Source of the DNA: Effrenium voratum
Taxonomy: Eukaryota > Sar > Dinophyceae > Suessiales > Symbiodiniaceae
Direction: 5' to 3'
Assembly: GCA_963377175.1 (NCBI GenBank)
Contig: CAUJNA010003820.1
Coordinates: forward strand, 55,001-119,000
Length of the DNA stretch: 64,000 nucleotides
Shown: one piece after another, positions 50,666-62,060 of the stretch
Numbering within the stretch: the first letter of the stretch is position 1
How the letters are laid out: every line of letters begins with the position of its first letter
Translations under genes and position numbers: made by a program
Notes under the pieces: generated by a model
Databases searched by the model: none
What the model saw: the letters and a program-made list of their open reading frames with translations, nothing else
Told to the model about the DNA's origin: nothing

Positions 50666-51758
50666 GAATGAAAAAAAAACTTTACCACGAGTTTTTGTTG
50701 GGGTTCTCAACCAAACTCTGCTGTCTTTCTACAAAGATCATGGGCCCAGTAGAGGTCGGCGAGCTCCACTCCTCGACCCAAAAGCCAGCAAGCCGGCCAG
50801 CCGCCCGGGTCTGCCAAGAATTCCACGCCTTTTGAATTCGAAACGAGCGGTGCCGCGCTTCGCAAACCGACACCTTGGTTGCTGTTGACCCCTCTGCAAA
50901 GAAGTGAATCACTCGTTGTGGGTACAACTGAAAACCCGCTGTTTCCAAACAAAACATGAAGCGGAAGATCCAACCAATTAGCCGTACAGATACAATGCAT
51001 CCGAGGCATGACCAAATGGCCTCTTTGAGGCCTCGACCATAGCACCCTTTCCAAAACGGAACAGGTGCCCCATACCCGGCGGGCATCTCCGCAAGCCTAA
51101 AACTGGAGAAGCTGGAAGAGCGGGGAAAGACCAGTGGAGCGAGGAGAGCAAAAGAGAAAAGAGAAACACCATTGGCAAAAGAGTGTAGAGTTGATAACAG
51201 AATAGGGAGACTGAGAAACCCAAAGGAATGGGAAACAAGCTGAGAGAAGAGCGCGGAGAGAAGAGCCGTGAAAAGCTTTTTTGGGGAACTGGATCCATCT
51301 CAATCCATTACTCGCAAAAGGTGCTTTGCTGTCCGTGTGTCTATAGGCTATGGGAAGCTTTCATGAAACCCACCAGATTGGTATCCTTAGGATCCGCTGG
51401 ACCCCTCACTATTGTTTTGTTTGGCGAAAAATGGATTCTTGCGCCCTGCGTGGTCCGGCTGCCAGGACACTCACATGAGATTCCTCCGTGAAACGTGACG
51501 GTACCATCCACGCAATGGCTTGCTCCAAAGTTCTGGGGCGGGCACTTGGAGGAGGACTGTAGCGGAACCCTCCTAGAGCAGAAATGTATTGCTAAATACT
51601 ATTCAGCCCCCAGGCGCATATTTCTTAGGGGAACGTAGTTACTAGGAGCGAGTTCCTGTATTTCAAGGGGAGCGGGGTTTGGGTGGAAAGCGAAAAGACA
51701 AGCCTGCATCACCCCAGGAAACCCGCCCGCCCTGGACAAACATGGGGCGCATTCTCTC

Positions 51759-51789
<31 letters not shown>

Positions 51790-51941
51790 GTGACTCCGCC
51801 ATGCTATGACAGTGGGAGTTAGCTTCTCTTGCAAACTATACCCTCAACAGTCGCTTTCCCTTTAGATCTACCCAAAGCTGACCCCAACTTGGTGCTCCAG
51901 GGTCCGATTCCCAGCCACCACGTCTGGAGCTCCGTCTGCGC

Positions 51942-51987
51942 GTTCAGGATCCGCGCTGCGTATTTCGCGAACAGATTCCAGGCGATA
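51942..51987 (-). CDS. upstream gene, candidate exon IAWNLFAKYAARILN
   Basis: GC-rich, amphipathic-helix-like open stretch after a ttttag acceptor with an AAC|GC donor. The frame stays open beyond (AQTELQTWWLG), so the 3' end is uncertain. Confidence 0.3.
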
Positions 51988-52195
51988 CTAAAAGCCCTGC
52001 GCTCTCGCGGAAGACGCCGCGGGGAAGACAGAAAACACTCCCCTGAACCGGAGAAATTACGACGAAACAATAAAGACGGGGCGAGATTCAGGGCACAAAA
52101 ACCATGTGGAGAGGGCGCAAGGGACCTCGCAAAAGGGTGGAGTTGTTTTTGGTGTCCCTTTCTACTAAGGTGCAAAGGGCACCCGCAAAACAAGA

Positions 52196-52218
52196 CTCAC
52201 CCACACACTCACACGCAC

Positions 52219-52291
<73 letters not shown>
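52196..52291. repeat. (CA)n microsatellite
   Basis: About 45 CA units, near perfect over the last 80 bp. Confidence 0.97.
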
Positions 52292-52292
<1 letters not shown>

Positions 52293-53153
52293 TTGGACGC
52301 ATAATATGTTCCCCAATTTGTCGCGGAAGCCTTTAATGGCTAGCCGTCTGCCTTAGGGTTCAATGTATATCCCCTGACTAAGGAGACTGCTTTTGAAATA
52401 GTCCCAAAGGTGATGCGCTTGAGTCAGACACCCAGCCGAAAAATTAAGGACTATGCATGTCCGGGTTGTTCGTTTTCCGCACTTCCTCCCGCTTGTGGGC
52501 CGATCCCGAACTCGATAACCCGGCAATCTGTAGGTGGGCTTTCACAATGTGGGATCGGTTTTGGGTGTCATGCGCCGTCTTTAAAGGGGTTAAAGTCACA
52601 ATGTGACTGGCAGTCGTAAAGGACTACTCCGCATGAGAAACAGATTGCAATAGATTTCCCAACAGGTGTTCAAGCCCCGGAAAAATGACTCCCCTTTATT
52701 AGGTTCGTTGTTTGGGGGTTGTCCACGGGTGTTCTTTTGTTCAACTCCCCTTCGAATAATCTGCGGGACCTCCAGGAAGTGCTTTTGCTCAGGGCTGATG
52801 TTGGCTTCCGTTTGGTTAGCACAAAGAACTTCCCAACGCTGACACCCCCAGGAAATGTTCCACCCGTTCATAAACTGAATTCTCGCCATATCCCCATCTG
52901 AATCAACCCGAAAAATATCAATGCCATTGGACCATCGGCTTCACAATCCAAAAAACACAAAACAAAACACCCTCCCTGAACAAAAAGAGTACGTGAAATC
53001 GGAAACCGCCAAACTCTTTTACCCACCAAAAAACAGGCTGGTGGACGCCCTAACCAAACAAACAAAGAAACAAACAAACAAGGCTTCTGGAGCACAAGTA
53101 AAACACACGCACACACACACACACACATGTCCATGGATCCATCCTCTAGATGC

Positions 53154-53231
53154 TCGGCCAAAATGCCGAAGCGGCTCCCGCGGATCCGGTTCTGCGTGCA
53201 TGCATGTCATTCGCGAATCCGAGAATTCCAC
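53154..53231 (-). CDS. upstream gene, candidate exon VEFSDSRMTC
   Basis: Twenty-six open codons, VEFSDSRMTCMHAEPDPREP then LRHFGR, with a ttgtcag acceptor and CGA|GC donor, phase 0 both sides: the same splice style as the P450. Not recognised. Confidence 0.4.
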
Positions 53232-53567
53232 CTGACAATCCATCCGCGAAGTCTCGAGCCGGCCGATACGAAACTGGGGGTTTGGCCCAAAAGCAAGAAA
53301 GGCGAAGTTTGACCCTCTCGGTTTCAACTGGATTGGTGTTGTGTCTCTCTTGTTGCTTTTGAAAACATGGTGCTTGTTTTATAACATATGGACATATCTG
53401 TATAGTAATATATAAAAAATACTGCCCAGCTCAAGACAAAGTGTTCACATGGGCCTATGTCATTCAACTGATTTGGGCAGCCCGCATCAACAAATCAAGT
53501 CACACGAGTTTGTCCGCTAGGGTGTGCCAGACTCATAGGACTCTCTCTTTAGAGCCACGACCCGGGC

Positions 53568-53612
53568 TGCAGAGGACCAGTCCATGGATCCCCGAAGAGA
53601 AAAAAAGCCGCC
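53568..53612 (-). CDS. upstream gene, candidate exon GGFFSLRGSMDWSSA
   Basis: Fifteen codons between gtggcag and a GCA|GC donor, phase 0. Short and unrecognised. Confidence 0.25.
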
Positions 53613-54242
53613 CTGCCACCGAACCGTCGAAAGGACACCCGCCGGTGTTTCTCCAAACTGGGCGACAAACTCACCCACCTGAAAAGTTGGTTGGGGTGTC
53701 CAGAAAGGAGCTTCGTGGGTTTCAGGCACGATTGAACCGATGCGTGATTCCCAGGTTGACGGAGGATCCATGCCCGGCTGGGAAGCCGCGTGAGCATCTG
53801 CTTTGAGCAGACCTGGGATTCCAGGTTAACCCTGGATTCACCCTGTTCGCAGGCTATTTTTGACAGATCGCCTGCTAAAAGTTTGGCTTTAATGGAAAAC
53901 CCCAATAAAAACATTAGCAAGCTAAAAAAGCTGAGGAACCGGATGGCTGGGAGCCACCAAGTTGAGTTCTGAAACATGCAGCTTGCACCAGAAACACAAG
54001 GAACTGCCTTCGACAGGCCTAGATGCCTTGGCCGAGAACTTTTGGGGTCTCATTTCAACCATCGGAGTCGGAACCCACCTACCCCCCCCCCCTTTCCCCC
54101 TCTTTTAGTGTCCAAAGGCAAGGCGTTGCAATGCGACCTAAATATGTTGCAGGAAATGTAGGAAGCTTGCCTCTGGGCGTGTTTGTTGAGGCGTACCCTT
54201 TAAGAATTCCATTTCGGGCTCCGTGTCCCATCCCTTGGAAGC

Positions 54243-54304
54243 CTGGAGCACCAAACCCATCCCATGCGCTGCATTCATTGCGCCAGCTCTCGGACTGCGC
54301 GGGC
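54243..54304 (-). CDS. upstream gene, candidate exon GAMNAAHGMGLVLQ
   Basis: Reads PRSPRAGAMNAAHGMGLVLQ after a gatctag acceptor, CAG|GC donor, phase 1 to 0. Two other frames are partly open, so support is modest. Confidence 0.3.
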
Positions 54305-56145
54305 CTAGATCCAGCCAGTCGTCTCTTCTCTCTTCTTCCTCAGTTGGATCAAAATCAACCCTGCGAGGCGTTTGCCGTTCTTGGGATTGAAGGGAAACCC
54401 GAGAAAACCCGCCCAATTTTGAGAGTCTCCGGTTCCCTTCGCTTCAAACAAAGGCAGCGATGGCTCTGGCATTGCAACTCGCCTTTCCTTACGAAAACGC
54501 AGGGCCATGCCATGCAAACTCCTAGTGCCGTCAAAAGGAAAGCAATGCACCAGCCGGGTTCAACACATGCGCATTTGGATTATCCCATCAACAGTCTCCT
54601 GCATTGTCAAGATCGATTTAGACATCACTTGTGCAAAATCTCGTCCACTGCTGGATCTCTTGAACACACCAGCGCCCAACCATAGACAAACTGCGTCAGA
54701 AATCGTGCTCCAAGACAAAACACTGTAGCCAGATTGGCCGTAGTCATTCTCGTGACTCCTGGTTGCTCAAAATGCAAAGCAGCAGGTGCTTGTTTAGCGC
54801 CTGAGGCAACCCTCAAAGAGCACAACTGAAAGCGAGCTCCAACAACAGCTTGAACCGTACACATGAGTGTCCTTTTCTAGGGGACCCCCCAAAATGGTTT
54901 TCCTTTTGGTTTCTGTTCAAAGACACCGAAACAGGGGTACCCGCAAACAAGCCACACCCAGTCACACCCACATAATTACGCACAAAGATCATGTGAAGAA
55001 GGCCCTGCCCCAAAGCACCTTGGACCTGACATTCGGCGCACAATCGCCAGAGCTGAAATTGGGACGCAGACATAGCACTCGGACGTGCGGTGAGCCGCAA
55101 ATGCACGAAAAGAAAACAAACCGCATCTCACCCAGATCTAATTGCGCGAAAAAACAACAAGGGAAGAGGGGGTCAAAACTCCACACCCAAATCAGGGTCA
55201 TTAGACATACCGCCTTTGCTCTTGAACTCAAGGAGTCCCATGGAGTCCAAATTTCAATTTCCATGAAGGCAAGTAAGTGGTTCCTAACCCCCCCTTGGAA
55301 TCAGGAACCCTTTGAGGTAACGTCAAAGGAGGGCCAAACAGCTCTTCGGGCACATCTTGCAGAGGTCCGAGCCATGTGCCATGTGCCAATGAACCCAGAA
55401 AAAAGCTCCGAGACACCCTCATGGCGTCTAAAAGAGACTCAAACGGGATGCCCATGAAGGGGTCCCATCCCGATTCAACTGGCGTGGTAAGCCGACCAAA
55501 GGGAATAGCCGGCTACAAAATAGTTCTAGGAAACCCAAGGACACACCCGCCATTCATGTTGACCCCAAGTGAAATCAACCCCAGCTCATTCAATGGGGGT
55601 GTTCCCCTTCGAGAGTGAGGACTCCCCACTCACCCGGAAAAGTGGACACCCCCCTTTTTTCCGTACGCCGGGGTTGATTCATAGAGGCTCAACCTTCATC
55701 TCGCCGCCAGTTGAGCAAAGCTCAAGGCCAAAACCGAGCTCTGCGGTCTGAGGGGCTGTTGGGACCTCCAGAGCCTCTCAAGCACCGCCACCAGGTCGTA
55801 GTGCCCGGCATCTCTGGCCTAGCGAAATGGAGTAGAGACGAGCTCCGAGCTCCGAACTCGGCGGTGTCTTGGTTGCGGCGGCTGCTCTTCTTTCCTTTTT
55901 TTTCTGCGGAAGGGCTGGTGCTTTTAATTGAAGCAGGTAAGGGTCTGCCTGGTGTAAAACACGGGAGGTCGGATTTCTGAGGTGGCGGAAAGTTTGGGAG
56001 AGAAATTGTGGGACTGCGTTTTAGGATACCTGCTTCATGGCTCAGTCCGAACATGGGTGGATATATTCTGCTTGGCTATGGCAAAGGGACCAACAATCCA
56101 AGCCATCAGAAGGGAATAAGCTTGAACTCAGGCTTTGGTCCCCTT

Positions 56146-56215
56146 AAAGGAAACCACCAATTGGATGGTTTATGGGGTTCATTCCCTCATTCCCTGCTGA
56201 GCACCAGCGAGTAAG
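56146..56215. repeat. CATTCCCTCATTCC repeat, single half
   Basis: aaaggaaaccaccaattgga, tcattccctcattccctgct, gagcaccagcgag. Lies about 370 nt from the 3' end of the retroelement RT ORF. Confidence 0.65.
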
Positions 56216-56580
56216 GCGCACATGTACTTTCTTTTGTTTAGTTTTCCGGGTTGCTGGTGCTGCAACCCGAGTGCAAACCAATGATTGTCAGGGGGTTATA
56301 TCACAGGAAATAACTAGAAGTGTATGCAAGCTAACCAAACGGCACCACACACAAGCACGCCATAACTCTTTTATCCGAGCAGTGTGTTGGTGCCAGGGAC
56401 TCATCTTCCCCTGTCAGATGTCAAAGGCTGGGTGGGCCCCATGGGCCCCCCAACTCACAATCTCAAAAACTGAAGAACGGGTGTGCAGACTGATAGCGCC
56501 CGCCCCTGAGCCGGGGCCCGGGGCACCCAGGCCACAGGGGGGTCTGCCACCAGGGGAAGTGAGTCACCCACCGGCTCCGG

Positions 56581-58155
56581 TCACGGGAGCATGGGTGGGC
56601 CCACGCTAAGATCAAATGCATCTCCATTCAGGAGACGCGGGAGAAAAACGAACTCCTCGCAGAGTTCCTGTTTGGGGACCCTGTGCAAAGGGTCGAACCC
56701 AGAGAAATCTGGGTGCGTCAGCTCATCAGCCCATTGATTGAATTCTCGGGGCACGTGGTTGGCCGCCAGCGAGCAGCCATGGGTGTGGAGCAGGAAGACC
56801 AGCTCCATCAGGATCGCCGCCGTGTAGGGCTTCTTGGATCCAAGGTTGAGCATCGCCATGACGTTGCCCTGATTGTCACTGCCCACCGGGAGTCGGACCC
56901 GGGAGGACAGAGGGCCTTGGTGCGTGAGGATCATGTTACAGAGGAAGAGCGTGCCCAGCATTTCCAGAGCCGCAATCCTCCGCTTGGGATCCCCATTCTT
57001 GAATGCCCAAGGGTACTCCTCCACGTGGATCTGCTCGTGGAACCAGTACACCTCCTTCTTTTCCGGCTCCACTTTGTTGGAGCACCAACCTCCCACAAAT
57101 GCCAGTCCTTCGTCCGAGGCGCTAGCATCGCTGCAACCCCACCAAGAGGACTTCGGCAAGTAAGGGGAGTACTGGACGAAGGGCGTGTTGAAGAGGAACC
57201 GCAGCATGAACGCCAGCATCCTGACCACCTTGGGGGGTTTCCCCACCGTGGTGGTGGCCATCTTCCAGGCCCAAAGTGGCTGGAGCATCGACTTCGCCAG
57301 CGGACATGCAGCAGTCGCCCATTGGATGCGACCCAGGGCCTTCTCGATGTCCTTTGAGTGCATCGCCTGCCCTTCCACCATGGTCTGCAAAACCTCCATA
57401 ACCAGGATGTGTTTGTTGGCGGCCATGAGAACCTGCGGGATGTTCGGGTGGACCACGAAACCCAGCCACGTGTTAACCTCCGCCAAATGCGTCTTCTTCC
57501 AGCTAAGCGGGGTGCCCAAGGCCAGGAGTGTTGCCAGCAGCGCCACCGCCAAGTTTACTGCCCCCTCGCTTCGAAGCAGCCACAGGAAGTCATCGACAAA
57601 GACGAAGTTCCAATCCACTTGAGGGAAAAGTGCGTAGAGGACCCTGAGTAGAAGGGCTGCCAGGCGTCCCCAGTAGGATTGGGCACTGGCCATGCCATAT
57701 GTGCCTACCTTGTTCACCCACCATTCTTCCCCCAGTGAGGCCACCTGGAACCGCCAGTCCTTCCTGAGGACCTTCACTCTCCGGTGGGCCTTGGTGACGT
57801 CCGCCTTGAGCAGCACCCACCTGGTGCCCGGCTCCGGCCATAGCCAGCCCCCAGGTGGAGGTTTGACGACCTCCCTCTCGGGGCCAGGGGCACCCTGAGA
57901 GGGGGGTCCCTCCGCAGCTGCCGCATGTAGCCAATGAAGAGCTTGTACCCCATCCAGCACCGTCGGAGCCGTCGTCCTTTCCACCGTCTGGTTCCTGATG
58001 GTGTCATTGGCCCCGCCCACCGAGCCATCGTAGATGGTGCGGATCTTGTCCCCCTCGTCGATGCCCGCTAGGGGGCCGGGACAAAGGTCCTCGATTTCGC
58101 AGCCACAGCGCGATGCTGCCTCCACCTTACTGAAGGGGCCCTCTACCATGCCCAT
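56581..58155 (-). CDS. reverse transcriptase-RNase H of retroelement
   Basis: Copies element RNA into DNA and degrades the RNA strand. RT: motif A KADVTKAHRRV (D119), motif B GTYGMASAQSYWG (about 151-163), catalytic FVDDF (D188, D189), then TWLGF. RNase H: CSDAS (D343), ALEML (E398), GSDNQ (D427) and QWADEL (D477), so the DEDD set is complete. The frame stays open upstream of this ATG for roughly 190 nt, so the ATG is probably internal and RT is normally joined to the preceding methyltransferase-like part, from which it is now separated by frame changes near 58.35-58.6 kb. Ends with an ordinary stop. Confidence 0.9.
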   Translation of the reverse strand: MGMVEGPFSKVEAASRCGCEIEDLCPGPLAGIDEGDKIRTIYDGSVGGANDTIRNQTVERTTAPTVLDGVQALHWLHAAAAEGPPSQGAPGPEREVVKPPPGGWLWPEPGTRWVLLKADVTKAHRRVKVLRKDWRFQVASLGEEWWVNKVGTYGMASAQSYWGRLAALLLRVLYALFPQVDWNFVFVDDFLWLLRSEGAVNLAVALLATLLALGTPLSWKKTHLAEVNTWLGFVVHPNIPQVLMAANKHILVMEVLQTMVEGQAMHSKDIEKALGRIQWATAACPLAKSMLQPLWAWKMATTTVGKPPKVVRMLAFMLRFLFNTPFVQYSPYLPKSSWWGCSDASASDEGLAFVGGWCSNKVEPEKKEVYWFHEQIHVEEYPWAFKNGDPKRRIAALEMLGTLFLCNMILTHQGPLSSRVRLPVGSDNQGNVMAMLNLGSKKPYTAAILMELVFLLHTHGCSLAANHVPREFNQWADELTHPDFSGFDPLHRVPKQELCEEFVFLPRLLNGDAFDLSVGPPMLP

Positions 58156-58415
58156 GGGGACCTCCTCCAGAAATGTGCCCCGGATGAGCTCGCTGAAGTG
58201 ATCCGCCGAGGGGTAGTTACCCCTGCCCGTTGGGTGAGGGAGTTCCTGGAACTCCGGCTCCTCCCCTTTCAGCTCCTTCTTGAGTGGCCAGATGCCCGGC
58301 GAGGTCAGGGGTGGGTCCGTGACCGACCCCTTGCTCCAGATCTCGGGGAAACTGGTGGTCGTCCTGAATGTTCAGCGCCACGCTGTGCAAGATGTCCAGG
58401 AAGAAGGGTTGGCCG

Positions 58416-59726
58416 TCAGCTGGTCGGCCTGCCCCCGGCGCCAGAATCTCCCTGATATCCTCCAGCAGGGATGTGACCCGTCCCGCGACTCAGTGGCCGA
58501 GTCCATGGGGCCAGCCGTCCCAACGAGGGCTTTCCCCCTCCGTCCCTTAGGGGGCGCTGTTTGATGGCCATCTGGAGGTACATGACCTTGTCGGAGAGAT
58601 TTGGGTCGTGCGTGATCGGCAGGATGGTGGGCCGATCCGAGATTTCCATGCCATGGTGTGCCCATGGCTCAGGGGAAAGAGTTCCCCCCCAAAGTTCGTC
58701 CGTCTCGCCAGTCCTCTGTGTCGGTGTCCGGACCTCCGGATTGTCCGAGGCCGAGACCGGAAGTGAGCCCAAGGTTAGTCCCGCCAACGCTTGTTGGCCA
58801 GCCTTCAGCCTCCGGGACTGGCGCTTGTTGTCCCCCGGCGTGCTGGGAGAAGGTTCCCTCTGCCGCCTCGGGGGGGTCGTTGGGTTCGTCTGGGGCACCG
58901 TGCCCCCCGGCCTCAGCGCCTCCAGGACGGGTCCCGCTCGGCAAAGGATGGCCGCTGCGAGACCCTGCATCATCTGCTCTGGGTACCGGCTGAGGTCACT
59001 GGAGTTGAGCTTTTCCCCCCTGGGGTGAGCCCCGTGGTTGCACCGCAGATCATGCCAATGGTGAAGGGGAAGGTCCGTTGACAATGTCGTGGACTTCACT
59101 ACCACCTGGCCCAGGCGGCACTCGTCAAACTTGATGAGGGAGTGGTGGAGTGCGTTCGCTGATTGAATGTAGGCCCGTGTGACCCACTCCATTGGGTCCA
59201 TTGGGTGCTCCAAGAAGGAGGAGCCCACCTGCGGGACCGTTAGCTGACCTAGCCCCTTGTAGGCCAGCGAGGTCAGGTACATCTGTCGGAGCATGAGCAC
59301 GCTGTCATTGTCCGTGTCCTCCATAACCCGGGGCTCCAGGTCCTCTAAGATCCACAGGGTCTGCTCCGCTCTGCCCCTCACCGGCGGGCCACCCGGTTTG
59401 GGGAACCATCTGAGGATGCTCCACGTCCTGCAGTTGGGGCCGCCCCCCACAAAGGCGACCTTGCCCGCCATGGCCATGGAGCACATCGTAGAGTAAGGCT
59501 CATCTCCCAGCATGTCCTGTCCAAGGTCTCCACCCTTTCGCCTGATGTCCACCGCCCAAATGTACTCCGAGAAGGCCGGGTTGTAGGCATGGAGGTAAGC
59601 ATCCAGGGCCCCCGCATCATCCTTCCCAGCGTACAGCAGGATGAGGGACGGCTTTGACGACTCCGGCACCGGACGTGGCGTTATCTTAGTCTGAGCCTCA
59701 GTCTTTCCGGGATGTCCTGCATCCAT
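58416..59726 (-). CDS. DNA methyltransferase-like domain of retroelement Pol (frame-broken 3' part)
   Basis: A Rossmann-like pattern resembling C5-cytosine methyltransferases but divergent: ILLYAG (29-34, motif I position), WAVDI (D60, motif II acid), GGGPNCRTWS (94-103, motif IV position with Cys99 but GPNC instead of GPPC), FLEHP (171-175, in place of ENP), then FDECRLG and KSTTLSTDL. Such domains are known in dinoflagellate retroelements. Whether it binds SAM or methylates DNA cannot be decided; Pro-to-Asn beside the catalytic Cys is suspicious. The last ~60 codons here look out of frame: coding shifts to another frame near 58.6 kb (RVTSLLEDIREILAPGA) and again before RT. Confidence 0.65.
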   Translation of the reverse strand: MDAGHPGKTEAQTKITPRPVPESSKPSLILLYAGKDDAGALDAYLHAYNPAFSEYIWAVDIRRKGGDLGQDMLGDEPYSTMCSMAMAGKVAFVGGGPNCRTWSILRWFPKPGGPPVRGRAEQTLWILEDLEPRVMEDTDNDSVLMLRQMYLTSLAYKGLGQLTVPQVGSSFLEHPMDPMEWVTRAYIQSANALHHSLIKFDECRLGQVVVKSTTLSTDLPLHHWHDLRCNHGAHPRGEKLNSSDLSRYPEQMMQGLAAAILCRAGPVLEALRPGGTVPQTNPTTPPRRQREPSPSTPGDNKRQSRRLKAGQQALAGLTLGSLPVSASDNPEVRTPTQRTGETDELWGGTLSPEPWAHHGMEISDRPTILPITHDPNLSDKVMYLQMAIKQRPLRDGGGKPSLGRLAPWTRPLSRGTGHIPAGGYQGDSGAGGRPTS

Positions 59727-60171
59727 GGGAAGGTGGGGCTTGCCCCCCCTAGGGATTCCGTGCGTTCTTTGTCTGACCCTCCCGCCATCTGTCCCTGGGC
59801 TTGCTGCTTGCCCTGGCGGTTCTTCCCGCCCTTGGAACGCCCCTTGCCGGGCGGATCCTCACCTCTGGGTCTCTCTGGGGGGTCTTCCCACTGCCTCGGT
59901 GGGTGCGGGGGAAAGGGATGCTTCCGCCCTTCTGGAGTGCCCTGGCTGGGTCCGCTCCTCTTCCTCGGTGGAGGGGCTTCCGGGGCCGGTGGCACCCTGG
60001 AGAAGTCCCCTCCCACCTGAGGCCGTCCTGGCCTCCCCCGCTCTGTCTGCCTTCCGCTGTGGCTCTGGTGGGGTTGGCTCTCCCCTCTGTGTGCACTCTC
60101 GCACTGGTGGCCTGTGGTCCCAACGGAGACCAGGAAGCCACGGGGCCTATGGCACCCTGAGTGGCCTCCTG
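59727..60171 (-). CDS. Pro-rich linker between Gag-like and Pol regions
   Basis: Open in the frame that runs past the Gag stop, rich in Pro, Arg, Gly and Gln (PPAPEAPPPRKR, KGRSKGGKNRQGK). Low complexity; no domain seen. Gag and Pol are in different frames here, as in many retroelements that use frameshifting, but decay could give the same picture. Confidence 0.4.
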
Positions 60172-61598
60172 TCACTTGGGAAGGTGTGGGCATGCCTGTG
60201 GCACATGCTTCGATGGGGGGGCATCGCACACCCACCCATCCTTCCTGACCGGGCAGTTGTGGGATCGGCCGCATGATCCCGAACACTTGTTGTGGAGGTG
60301 ATGATCTCTGCAGCTGCAGTACGCCACCCCTTTGGGATTCTTGAAAGCCCAGTGGTCCGGCCATGGAACCGAGAAGGGGTTGGGGGACTTCCCCTTGCCG
60401 CCCTTGCCCTTCGGCTTGGACCGGGTCGGCCCCGAGGGCCAGGAACCTTTCCCCCCCTTCTTGGGCTTCTCCCACTGAGTCTGCCACACCTTGGGTGCCT
60501 TGCTCTTGCTCTTCCCCTTCTCCGGCGCCCTGTTGAGGTGCTCATAGATCTTGCGCCATGCATTGCGCTCTGCGAACAGCAAGGTGGTGTCGCTCGGGGG
60601 AGGCTTCCTGCCGGCGATGTCTTCCCCATAGAACCAGGCATACCAATCATCCAGCTCCTCCTTGGTGACCCTCAGGTTGCCAAACTGTGGCAGTGCTGCC
60701 GTGCACATCAGGAGCGTCGTCCTGAAGGTTAGGTGCAATCGTTCCAGCTGGCGCCGGGATGTAGGGTGGCTCCTCACCTCTTCTTCATCCTCCCTGTCCC
60801 AGCCGTCCACCGTGATCTTCTTGTGGGTGGATGAGGGGCGTTCCCCTTCTTCCGGGAGCGCGCTCACGATGTGTTTTGCCGGGATGTAGCCCAGCTCACC
60901 CTTGGCAATCATGCGCCACTGCTTCTTGAGGTAGCCATCACTCCCTTGGAACTCCAACCTCGGCTTCGGGGTCCCATGCGTGGCCACGTAAGCATCTTCC
61001 AGCTGGCGCCTGTCACACAGGACCTCCAAGGGCGCCTTTGTCGGGCCCGCCTGACCCGCCAAATGATCACCTTGGTTGCCCCCCCGGACCAAGTTGGCTG
61101 CCACCCGAACTGCCTGAAGGAGGCGCATCGCCGTGAAGGCCGAGGTCTGGGCGTTGAACCCGTTCTCCCCATCCCGGAATCCCAGGTCCCGGGGACCATT
61201 CTCCCTAGCCGCCGTTGGGGTGTCCCGGTCGTGGGCTCCATTTCCCTGATCTTCCCGGGCCGCCAGTGCCGCCACTTCAGAAGCTCCGACTGTTGGAGTG
61301 GGGGTGGGTCATCTCGCGAGAACCACCTCAGTTGGTCCTGGCGGTCCCATTCATTCTCCAGCGGGGAAAAGTTCTCGCTCGGCTTGCGCCATGAGGAGGA
61401 ACCATGGCAAAGCGGATGGCCGGCTCCCCGCCCAGCTGCCGTGCCATGGCGCAGGCACATCAGGACCAACAGCTCCCCGTCCGTCTGTCTCGGGGAGAAG
61501 GACTCATCCGCCAACGTGTCCCACAGGACCCTTGGAATGCGGTCCCAAAGACGAGTGTAAGGCGGGCGCAAAAGAAACTTTGTAGAGACCCTAGCCAT
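60172..61598 (-). CDS. Gag-like protein with CCCH finger (one frame change)
   Basis: Probable RNA-binding capsid-type protein. N-terminal part MARVSTKFLLRPPYTRLWDR runs in one frame from 61598; near 61.29 kb the coding continues in the frame that ends at 60172. The C-terminal part is Lys/Gly/Pro-rich (KGKSKSKAPK, KPKGKGGKGKSP), followed by YCSCRDHHLHNKCSGSCGRS and HNCP, giving C-x8-C-x3-C-x3-H. No classical CCHC knuckle. Homologous Gag regions with similar fingers are common upstream of dinoflagellate RTs. Confidence 0.6.
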
Positions 61599-61599
61599 G

Positions 61600-62060
61600 G
61601 TGAAAACGGGGGTTCGAGCCTCCTATCGAACGGCCGGGACCCAACCGCGGCACACTGCATGCATGTTCCAACCACGCAGGATGCCGAGTGCAAATGGGGC
61701 AGGCAGGCCACATGCAGCCCAACAGGACCAAAAGTCAACCCCCGGAAATCCCCAAAAAAAAAACACGGAGGGGGGAAGACCAACCCGACGGGGGATTCCT
61801 CAAAACCCCCAAGGGGACCTCAGGGAACCCAGAGTCAGCCGCAGCCACTTTCTCCAAACTGTGGCCGATATGCGTGCAGCCTCCAGATCGAGGCAAACCG
61901 GCTGTCGTGACGTGTTGAACAGGGGGGAAACCATGGTGAAAGTTGAACCCAAAAGGAGACACCCTTACTCCTCCCCCCACCCGAGACGGGGCCAGAGGCA
62001 CCCAAGTCCCGGCGGGAAGAGATCACACGACTCCACATCCAAAAGGGTTGTGAGACACGA
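61600..62060. other. apparently non-coding gap inside the retroelement
   Basis: No frame here has convincing coding texture. It holds homopolymers (A9-10, G6-7), a gggttcgagcc box, and separates the upstream coding block from the Gag-like one. It may be an internal UTR or an intron, or mark the junction of two adjacent elements. Confidence 0.4.

Larger units (their letters stand above)
45741..56145. other. region upstream of the P450, mostly non-coding
   Basis: Apart from the weak exon candidates, two CTAGGTCC copies and simple repeats listed, I see no gene. Many short low-complexity ORFs on both strands. A plus-strand ATG stretch at 49400 (MTDLQLLNAYTLLDFDSL) looks protein-like but has no supporting signal. 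Confidence 0.5.

Noticed and set aside
56683..57651. Plus-strand ORFs of 224 and 145 codons in the RT region
   Set aside because: Antisense shadows of the RT-RNase H frame, which has all catalytic residues.
58561..61910. Many long GC-rich ORFs on both strands of the retroelement
   Set aside because: High G+C leaves all six frames open; only frames with recognisable motifs or continuous texture were kept.
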